DNA of 64,000 nt. Origin: Thinopyrum elongatum (taxonomy: Eukaryota > Streptophyta > Magnoliopsida > Poales > Poaceae). How positions within the stretch are numbered: position 1 is the first letter of the stretch; every line of letters begins with the position of its first letter. A program made the translations under genes and the position numbers. The stretch is taken from positions 212,991,888 through 213,055,887 of the forward strand of contig CM022301.1 of NCBI GenBank assembly GCA_011799875.1, read 5' to 3'. Under the pieces are notes generated by a model that worked only from the letters and a program-made list of their open reading frames with translations, searched no databases and was not told the origin of the DNA. Positions 56,078 through 64,000 of this stretch are shown in pieces.

Positions 56078-56497
56078 GTGTTTGATGGATGTCATTTGTT
56101 CTAAGAATATGCTTTGAGTACTAGCAATCATAGAAGACTATATGATGATTAAGTATGTGGAGCTCTTACTTAGACTCTGTTGAATAAGTTGAATTGCAAT
56201 TGTTTGGTGACTAAGAATATAGGTTGTTAAGTTTCAAGAGAATTCATTGTTTGAACCTTAACATGTGAATTGGTTGCTACTTTAACATGAGAAGTTTTAT
56301 GAGAAAGAATTGTTGTTATGATGCTAGGAAAAGTGACTGAAATTATCATTGATCAAACTTATGCACTTTGCTAGCATTCACACTTCATAAATTATTTCTT
56401 TTATCATTTACCTACTCGAGGACGAGTAGGAATTAAGCTTGGGGATGCTGATACGTCTCCAATGTATCTATAACTTATGAAGTATTCATGCCATGTT
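56078..56497 (+). mobile_element. 3' remnant of a third Athila-like element
   Basis: Shares the polypurine-tract block and LTR start with the element at 46036 (CATTTACCTACTCGAGGACG, TTAAGCTTGGGGATG, TGATACGTCTCCAA). Only about 50 bases of its 3' LTR remain (56449-56497), with a different continuation (AACTTATGAAGTATTCATGC), so it is another family. Its left limit against the Copia LTR is uncertain. Confidence 0.75.
56411..56448 (+). promoter_or_regulatory. Hairpin and polypurine tract of the Athila-like remnant
   Basis: Stem CCTACTCG / CGAGTAGG with loop AGGA (56411-56430), then AATTAAGCTTGGGGATGC before the LTR start at 56449. Confidence 0.78.
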
Positions 56498-56619
56498 TAC
56501 AAACCTTGGTAAACCTTGTGTCCTTTGTCCCGTTCAACCCCTTCGAGCTAACCTGCGTGCGATAGCTCCACACCTAAGTCCTTTCACAAGGGCATCTGCC
56601 GTGTTAAGTCCACGACAGT

Positions 56620-56638
56620 TGGCACCCACCGTGGGGCC
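56620..56638 (+). promoter_or_regulatory. Primer binding site of the second Tat element
   Basis: TGGCACCCACCGTGGGGCC, two bases after the LTR end at 56617. Itself partly palindromic (GGCACCCACC/GTGGGGCC). Confidence 0.75.
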
Positions 56639-56705
56639 AGAGCACGGTGGTTTTGAGTTCTTGAAGGATAACTTCTCAGGGATCGAAGGATACGCGGTGG
56701 GCCGG

Positions 56706-59453
56706 ATGACTAAGAGTCGCCGCGGTAAGATCTACATCGACGACGCTGGCTGGGGCCCCGAGGCCGACTCAATCGAGTACGGGTACCGGGTCCCCTTTGG
56801 CGGAATTCACGTCTTCATCGGCAAGATCGGCGAGTCAGAGCCTGAGCCAGACACCTGCACCGACATCGTCGAGACGGCTCAGTGTGCACGACCCGCCAGG
56901 GTTCAATCCAGCCGGAAGGGCGCCTTTGTTGGCTTTGTTCATGGGGCGGATCTTGAGGAAGGATCTGAATCCGGTGGAGAGACGGCCATCTACTCAGGTG
57001 ATGAGTCCTCAGCTGGAGAAACCGAATCGATCTATCAGCTCCAGGATGGCGGGCTTGGGGGCTATTCCGATGGTGACAGTATTCTGGACCCCTATGAACC
57101 GCCGAGCAGGGCTGCTATTTTCATGGTTGGTACACAACCAATTATGAATTCATCAACTACTGCTGCTATGACATCCGGGTCAACTGCTGCGGCGACAGCT
57201 GGGGCGAGCGGCCCAGTCTGGCCGCTGGCTCAAGTCTTATCTGAGCTCCTGGGTGCCCTGGCGACTCTGTTGGCCACGGAGGTGACTCCGGCGAATCAAG
57301 CACATCGTAATGCAGAAGTAGCAAAGGTGCGAGATGAAGTGGACAAAGCCCAAGAGGATCTTAATGCGGAGAATGCCAGGATGGCGACGGAACGAGCCGC
57401 GATGGAGGCCGAGTCACAGCGGATAAGGGCAGAAGCTTTTTGTCTAAATCTGGATCAGAATGCATCTAATGTTGTTCTTCGAAGGAGGCACCAGAGTCGC
57501 CTACCTTCGTAGTTTGAGGGGTGGAATCTTTTTAACACGCCTGGGGCAGGAACGAGTAACCCGCCTGGTGTGACCCGGGCCACGGAGGCACCTGGGACCG
57601 GAGCGGCAGCTCAGCCTCGTGTGCCAGACCCGCCTCATAGGGATCTGACCCCACCTCAACGGGTTCCAACACCTTCTGGTCATTACTCTAACCCAGTGGA
57701 TAATATGATTGCTGCAGCCACATGATTGGCGGCTATCCCGATCGAGGGCGAGTCTCCAGCTGCGATAGAGACCCGAAACGCTATGGAGCTTCTCCAGACG
57801 GCTGTGGCACAACAGGCGGCTTATTCATACAGTCGTGAGCGAGTTCATTCAACTCCCCACCCAAGTCGAAGCTATAGCCGGCGTATCAAGTCGCCGGCGG
57901 TTTCCAGCAGTGAACAGCGTCATAACCCGCCTCGTAATGATGAACCGCCCTGTGGACATAACCCGCCCCGTGACAATATTAATGCTCAGACCCTTGTGGA
58001 TCAGGCTAGAGCCCGTCGTGAGGCGGAATTGGCAGCTCAATTGGGGGCTCATCAGCAGTTTCAGCTAAACCCTTCGGCGTCTGTTGAGGCGGGGATGACT
58101 TCCAGGACAGTTGGTGTGCTGTGTCTAGTGCTGGCTCTACGCAATGAACATCTGCCTAAGGATTTTAAGGGTCCTCGTAAGGTGCCTAACTACACAGCTG
58201 ATCTTCCACCTGAGGCTTGGATTGAAAGTTACGAAGTAGCTATGGAGATGCTGGATGTTAATGATGTTGTATGTGCCAAATACTTCACCATGATGTTGGA
58301 TGGACTGGCTCGCACCTGGTTGAAAGGATTACCCGCCAATTCCATCAATTCATGGGCTGAGTTGAAGGCGCGCTTCATTCAGAACTTCAAGGGAACATGT
58401 AAGCTACCTTTGTCGATTATTGACCTGGACAATTGTGTGCAGCGGGAGGATGAGTCGGCCCACCATTGGGTTCGCCGGGTCTCAGCTATTATCCACTCAT
58501 CGGATAGCATTACAGCAGGCTCTGCTGTTCTCATTCTGGAGAAAAATTGTCACTTTACCCCCCTTAAACAGAAGCTTGGGCGGCTCAAGCGTCATTGTAG
58601 TGACATGGGGGAGCTCATGGCGGCTCTCATTAAGTATGCTGACTCTGATACTACCAAGGATCCAGGGTCTGATGATGAGAAGTCCAATAAGGGAAAGAAG
58701 AGTGGTAAGGGTAAGGGTCAGCAGCAGAACATGACCGGACATAATGGTCACAACCAGGGTAATGGTGGAAAGCGCAGACACCCCGATGGCGGGTCAGATC
58801 TTGTAGCTAACACCAACACTAGATATAAAAACCAGCACCGTGGTAAGCCGGCCTTTGGAGGACCGAGGTTTAATCTTGAGGCGATGTTGAATGAACCTTG
58901 CCCAAAACACAGTCTGCCCAATAAACCAGTGGCTCATGCTTGGAAGGATTGTTTCATCATGAAAGAGTACAAGAATTTCTGCTCCAGTCAGAATCATGGT
59001 AATAATAATGGTCCGCCTGGCGGATCAGGATCTGGGTCATACGGGCCTGGCTTTAGCGGTGGCGGCTCAAATTCCGGGTATCAAGGACAGGGCAATCAGG
59101 GTAATTATAACCAACAGTCTGGTCAGAGCGACCAACAGCATCAGTCAGGATACCAGAGTAATCCAAAACAGCTTAACGATGGCCAGTATCATGTTTTTAC
59201 CACCAGTCTTTGCAAGAGAGATCAGAAGGTTCATAAGTGTGCGGTCAGTACAGTTGAGCCGGCGATACCTCAATACTTGCGATGGTCAGAGCAGCCAATC
59301 ACATGGAGTAGAGAGGATCACCCGCCCTGGGTAGACAATCCGGGTCAACTAGCATTGGTGGTAGCCCCTCAAGTTGGGGGTTACAAATTCACTAAGGTGC
59401 TCATGGATGGTGGCAGCAGCATCAATATCCTTTATTATGATACCTTTTGCTGA
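56706..59453 (+). pseudogene. gag: gag and protease start of the second Tat element
   Basis: One frame from the ATG at 56706 (MTKSRRGKIYIDDAGWG) runs to 59453, broken by TAG at 57510-57512 and TGA at 57723-57725. The first part is acidic and ends in a coiled coil (DEVDKAQEDLNAENARM). The gag domain is at about 58150-58620: PPEAWIESYEVAMEMLDVND, then ARTWLKGLPANSINSWAELK, then IDLDNCVQREDESAHHWVRR. A Gly/Gln/Asn-rich stretch follows (58960-59170), then the protease start KVLMDGGSSINILYYDTF. TGA at 59451-59453 cuts the protease. Frame is kept through all three stops. Confidence 0.85.
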
Positions 59454-60200
59454 ATGAATTTGACTAACAAAGAGCTTAAGCCGTCCTCTACAGTCTTCCA
59501 TGGCGTGGTACCTAGTAAGTTGGCATATCCAGTTGGTAAGATTGCCTTGGAAGTGGCCTTCGGTGATGACTATGACTACAGGGCAGAGACGTTGTGGTTT
59601 GAGGTGGTCAAAATAAAGAGCCCTTATCATGCCTTGTTTAGACGGCCGGCTTATGCCAAATTTATGGCACGGCCTTGTTATGTCTATCTACAGCTTAAGA
59701 TGCCAGGATGTAAGGGTACCATTACAGTCCATGGTAATCAAAAAAATTCTCTGGAATGCGAAGAAGGAGACGCTGCTTATGCTGAGTCAGCTTGTGCTAC
59801 TGAAGAGCTTAAGTTTTATAAGGATAATGTTGACCCGGCTGATATGACCCCTTTGAAGAAGCCTACTACAGAGCAAGGCCCCTTATTGAAGTTTAAGTCG
59901 GCTAATGATACTAAGCAGGTTAACTTTGTCCCTGGCGACTCATCTCAGCAATTCACAATAGGGGCTAACATGGATCCTAATTAGGAAAGCGCGCTCATCG
60001 AGTTCATCCATGAGAATTGGGACATCTTTGCATGGAAACCTTCTGACATGCCGGGTGTACCGAGAGAATTCGCTAAGCACACTCTTAATGTTGATCCTAA
60101 ATTTAAGCCGGTCAAACAGTTCCTTCGCCAATTCAATGAGGAGCAGCGTAAAGCTATTGGTGAAGAGGTGGCCCGGCTCTTAGCAGCTGGGTTCATCGTC
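59454..60200 (+). pseudogene. pro: Protease end and linker to reverse transcriptase, second Tat element
   Basis: Same frame as the gag. It contains the protease remainder (YRAETLWFEVVKIKSPYHAL) and the linker, with TAG at 59982-59984. Then come the first reverse transcriptase residues (NWDIFAWKPSDMPGVPREFA, FNEEQRKAIGEEVARLLAAG). A frameshift near 60200 ends this frame. Confidence 0.8.
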
Positions 60201-60204
60201 CTGA

Positions 60205-61100
60205 GTGGTTGGCTAACCCGGTGTTGGTACTTAAGAAAATTGGCACCTGGCGTATGTGTGTTGATTACACTGACCTTAACAAAGCTTGTCCAGCTGATCC
60301 ATTTGCTCTCCCTCGCATTGACCAGATTATTGATGCTATGGCAGGTTGTGAGAGTCTATGTTTCCTTGACGCTTATTCTGGTTATCATCAGATCAAAATG
60401 GCAGTTAAAGACCAAGAGAAGACGGCTTTCATCACACCTTTTGGAGCTTTCTGCTATGTCTCTATGCCTTTTGGGTTAAAGAGTGCCCAGGCAACTTATC
60501 AACGCTGCGTTCAAAATTTCTTTCACAGTCAAATTGGGCGTAATGTGCATGCTTATGTGGATGATATTGTGGTTAAATCCAGGAAAAAAGGAGACACTCT
60601 TGGATGATTTGAAGGAGACTTTTGACAATCTCCGGGTCTATAAGATGATGCTTAACCCGACCAAGTGTGTCTTTGGTGTACCTGCAGGCAAGCTCTTGGG
60701 TTTTTTAGTCTCAGATAGAGGAATTGAAGCTAACCCGGAGAAGATTAAGGCTATTACTTCATTGGCTAAGCCGGCATGTGTAAATGACGTTCAGCGCCTG
60801 GCAGATCGTATTGCAGCATTGAGCCTGTTCATAAGCCGCCTGGGAGAGAAGGCTATTCCCTTGTATCAGATGATGAAGAAAACAGACCACTTCATCTGGA
60901 GTGATGAGGCTGATAAGGCGTTTGAGACGCTCAAACAGCAGTTGACTGAGCCGCCCGTCCTTGCTGCTCCTGTGGAGAAGGAGCCTTTACTTCTATATGT
61001 GGCGGCTAACAGTAAAGCTGTCAGTGTGGCAATTGTTGTGAGCGCAAAGAGGCGGGCAAGGAATACCCAGTCCAGCGGCCGACCTATTATGTCAGTGAAG
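60205..61100 (+). pseudogene. pol: Reverse transcriptase and RNase H of the second Tat element
   Basis: Frame 60209-60607 has VDYTDLNKACPADPFALPRI, FLDAYSGYHQIKM, PFGLKSAQATYQ and an intact AYVDDIVVKS active site. An insertion-type frameshift in an A-rich run near 60584-60592 moves the reading to the frame of 60483-61106. That frame has the palm end and connection (MMLNPTKCVFGVPAGKLLGF) and the RNase H start (FIWSDEADKAFETLKQQL, LLLYVAANSKAVSVAIV). Another frameshift near 61040-61100 follows. Confidence 0.85.
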
Positions 61101-63046
61101 TGCTGATTGAATCCAAGCAACGATACCCCCACTGGCAGAAGTTGGTATATGGAGTGTTCATGGCGAGTCGCAAGTTGAAGCATTATTTTCTTGGCCATCC
61201 CATTACTGTGGTTAGCTCTGCCCCCTTAGGAGATATAATTCAAAACAGGGAGGCCACAGGCCGGGTTGCTAAGTGGGCTATAGAACTCGGACCTCATGGT
61301 TTGAAGTATGTACCAAGAACGGCTATCAAGTCTCAGGCTCTGGTGGATTTCATCAATGACTGGATAGAGTTGCAGACACCTGAGGAGAGGCCTGATAACA
61401 CATATTGGACAATTCATTTTGATGGGTCCAGGCAGCTAGAAGGCTCGGGGGCTGGAGTCATATTGACTTCCCCACGAGGTGACAAGTTTTGCTATGTTTT
61501 GAGGCTAATGTTTCCTTGTACTAATAATGCAGCTGAATATGAGGCTTTACTCCACGGCCTTCATATGGCCAAAGAGATGAACTTGAGCTGGGTCAGGTGT
61601 TTTGGTGACTCAGACCTTGTGGCTCAGCAAGTGTCAGGCACATGTGATTCTAAAGACCCGCTCATGGCGGCTTATCGCCGGGCGGTTGATAACATCGCTG
61701 GTCACTTCAAGGGTTATCAGGTGGAGCACCTCGATCGAAGGAAGAATGAGGCGGCTGATGCTTTAAGCCGGCTTGGTTCTCAACGTAAGCCGGTGCCTCC
61801 CAATGTGTTTCTTGATGTCTTACACAATCCCTCGGTCAAATTACCATCTGAGGAGGATTTGGCTATTCCTGACCCGGAGGCAGAATTGGTGGCGGCCCTC
61901 CATGCTATTCCAGACTGGACTCTACCTTACTTGGCTTATATAACCCGGGGTGAGTTACCTGAGGATGAAACTTTAGCAAGGCAGATAACCCGGCGGTCTA
62001 AGTCTATGACTATTGTCAATGGCGAGTTACACCGATGCAGCGTAACAGGTGTGTTCCAGCGTTGTGTTTCTCCTGAAGAGGGCCGTGAGATCTTGCGTGA
62101 GATTCATGAAGGTGATTGTGGTCATCACGCTGGCTCAAAATCTTTAGTGGCCAAAGCTTTTCATCATGGGTTTTATTGGTTGACGGCTCATGCTGATGCA
62201 GAGGCTATCGTCAGTAAATGTGATGGCTATCATAAGTTTTCTCGACGGGCTCATGTGCTGGCTCAAGAGTTGCGGATGATTCCAATTACTTGGCTGTTTG
62301 CAGTCTGGGGGCTTGATATGGTAGGACCTTTCAAGAGGTCTAAAGATAAGAAAACCCACCTCTTGGTGGCGGTTGACAAATTTACCAAGTGGGTTGAAGC
62401 AGAGCCGGTCAGCAAGTGTGATGCGGCAACTGCAGTCCAGTTTGTTAAAAAACTGATCTTCCATTTTGGTTACCCTCATAGTATCATCACTGATAATGGC
62501 ACTAATTTGTCTAAGGGCGCTATGAAGGAGTTCTGTCAATGAGAGCATATTCATCTTGATGTTTCGTCTGTGGCTCATCCACAGTCTAATGGTCAAGCTG
62601 AGAGGGCTAACCAAGAAATTTTGAGAGGCATAAAACCCCGGCTTATGGTTCCTTTGAAGCGAACGCCGGGTTGTTGGGTTGAGGAGTTACCTTCAGTACT
62701 CTGGAGTATCAATACCACCCCCAATAGGTCAACAGGCTACACGCCTTTCTTCATGGTCTACGGGGCAGAGGCGGTTCTTCCAAGTGATATACGTCATGAC
62801 TCGCCTCGTGTGGCAGCTTATGTTGAAGCTGATAACGAGAGAGCACGTCAAGACACACTTGATGCTTTGGATAAGGAGCGTGACCTTGCGGCGGCTCGTT
62901 CAGCGATATATCAACAAGACCTCTGTCGCTATCATAGCCGCAGAGTCAAAACCTGGACGTTTCAAGAAGGCGACTTGGTGCTCCGACTAATCCAGGATCA
63001 AACAGATATGCACAAACTATCCCCACCTTGGTCAGCAAGAACCTGA
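61100..63046 (+). pseudogene. int: RNase H end, archaeal-type RNase H and integrase of the second Tat element
   Basis: One frame with a single stop at 62540-62542. RNase H end: ESKQRYPHWQKLVYGVFMAS. The archaeal-type RNase H has its acidic residues: HFDGSRQLEGSGAG, NNAAEYEALLHGL, FGDSDLVAQQV and RRKNEAADALSR. Integrase zinc domain: HEGDCGHHAGSK ... KCDGYHKF, where the second Cys of the pair is replaced by Tyr. Core: WGLDMVGPFK, ITDNGTNLS and, after the stop, HPQSNGQAERANQ. The end is truncated in the C-terminal domain (TWTFQEGDLVLRLIQDQ). Confidence 0.87.
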
Positions 63047-64000
63047 ATAACGGGTCATATTACCTCATTGATATATGAGAACACAAGGATTCACGCAAGT
63101 CGGAGGAGGAGACCCGCCGACCCTCTCATCTTCGGCCTTATTACACCTGAGCCACCGGCTCTCGTCATTGTACATACATTTGTCAGTGTATATATTATGA
63201 TCAATATAATAAAGCCGGCATCCCTGATAATTCAGGGCCTCTATCGTTTCATTTCTGTGTATCAGAGTCTTTATTATTTGTTAATAAGGTCACTTGGGGG
63301 CTTCCAACCCACCGGGTTTACCTTTCATACCCTCTTGACCAGGCGTGGACGCCGAATCCCGAGTTATCCTGCCTGTTTGCAACTTGCTACTCCGCCAGGT
63401 AATCCTGAGTGACCCGCCGAACTCTTAACAGTCAATCTTTTTCAAGACCCTGAACTCGTTAAGGTTAAATCAGCGGTTTTTGTCACGTGAGGGCCGGCTT
63501 ACAGTGAGCTAGGATTAACTCCAAGGTTGTGCGGCCTTTGAAAGCACATGGCTTTGCTAGCCAATTTACCTGGCCGTGCTTTGGTAAGCCAGCCAGGCAA
63601 TTATTTGAGATTTTTGGAATCTTGCTTCTGAGTCTTTTTGATTTGTGTTTCCTAAAGATTTTTTCTGCTAAATGCATTTTTTCACAATCCGGGTTATGAA
63701 GCTCTGGTTGTCTAACTCGTGTTTGAGTACTTTGGGTTTGGTAACCCGCCCTGGCTTTTGACGTTAAGTCGCCAGCATACTTTGATTTGTGCAATTGAGG
63801 TTATGCGCTTACAAATCTTTGGGTTGTCACCCGCACTAGATATGGCGGTGTAAGCCGGCGGTATGATCCAATCTTACAGGTATGTCTTCAATTATTATAT
63901 ATGCGAGGTTTGATAGCCCGCCCTGGCTTTTGATTTTAAGTCGCCAGTATATTTTGGCTTGAATGGCCTTGATTCTAGTCTTTCCCATAATTGCATAAGA
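63047..64000 (+). other. 3' region of the second Tat element
   Basis: No gene. CACTTGGGGGCTTCCAACC near 63290 looks like a polypurine-type tract. A unit CCCGCCCTGGCTTTTGA-GTTAAGTCGCCAG occurs at 63743 and again at 63919, about 180 bases apart. Whether this is untranslated region or the start of the 3' LTR cannot be decided here. Confidence 0.5.

Larger units (their letters stand above)
56498..64000 (+). mobile_element. Second Tat-lineage Gypsy retrotransposon, left LTR truncated, right end outside the window
   Basis: Only about 120 bases of the 5' LTR remain (56498-56617), joined abruptly to the Athila-like remnant. The primer site, gag, protease, reverse transcriptase, RNase H, archaeal-type RNase H and integrase follow in order to 63046. 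Then about 950 bases of 3' sequence run to the edge. Several frameshifts and stops make it inactive. Its gag and primer site differ from those of the first Tat element, so it is a different family. Confidence 0.9.

Noticed and set aside
1..64000. tRNA, rRNA or organelle DNA insertions
   Set aside because: No cloverleaf-like or ribosomal sequence was noticed on either strand by eye. A dedicated scan was not possible.

Overview
This window is intergenic nuclear DNA of a large-genome grass, almost certainly of the wheat/barley tribe (Triticeae). The evidence is the repeat content: long Gypsy and Copia LTR retrotransposons nested in one another, a very long CACTA transposon with wheat-type CACTA ends, and Stowaway and Tourist-like miniature elements with the usual CTCCCTCC and TA-flanked ends. 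I see no intact host gene. Layout, oldest to youngest as the nesting shows: a minus-strand Copia element (pieces at 45207-46035 and 52692-about 56077) was hit twice. One hit is an Athila-like, non-autonomous Gypsy element (46036-52691), which sits in the Copia integrase region. The other is a plus-strand Tat-lineage Gypsy element (1-8649 plus 44650-45206; its first LTR runs off the left edge), which sits in the Copia reverse transcriptase. The 3' LTR of that Tat element was then split by a CACTA element of 36.0 kb (8650-44649, target duplication GTT). The CACTA in turn received a second Athila-like non-autonomous Gypsy element (33181-42752). To the right of the Copia lie a short 3' remnant of a third Athila-like element (about 56078-56497) and a second Tat-lineage Gypsy element (about 56498 to beyond 64000). 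The CACTA element is the most unusual object. No transposase was recognised in it. It carries four broken gene copies: an F-box/FBD gene (17528-19979), an unrecognised gene with a TATA box (22526-23121), a minus-strand DUF295 gene (24522-25927) and a small unrecognised gene (30463-30912). In all four the frame and the visible splice sites are kept, and the only visible damage is in-frame TAG or TGA codons. It also carries many tandem repeats, several MITEs, a long inverted repeat and a roughly 1 kb tandem duplication. The retroelements are all defective. The first Tat element has frameshifts and a mutated reverse-transcriptase active site. The second has several frameshifts and stops. The Copia lacks most of its integrase. 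The two Athila-like elements have no polymerase; one has an intact second ORF of 348 codons where pol would be expected. A structural feature shared by different elements is a short perfect hairpin just upstream of the polypurine tract, present in all four 3' ends visible here; in the three Athila-like ones the loop is similar while the stem sequence differs.
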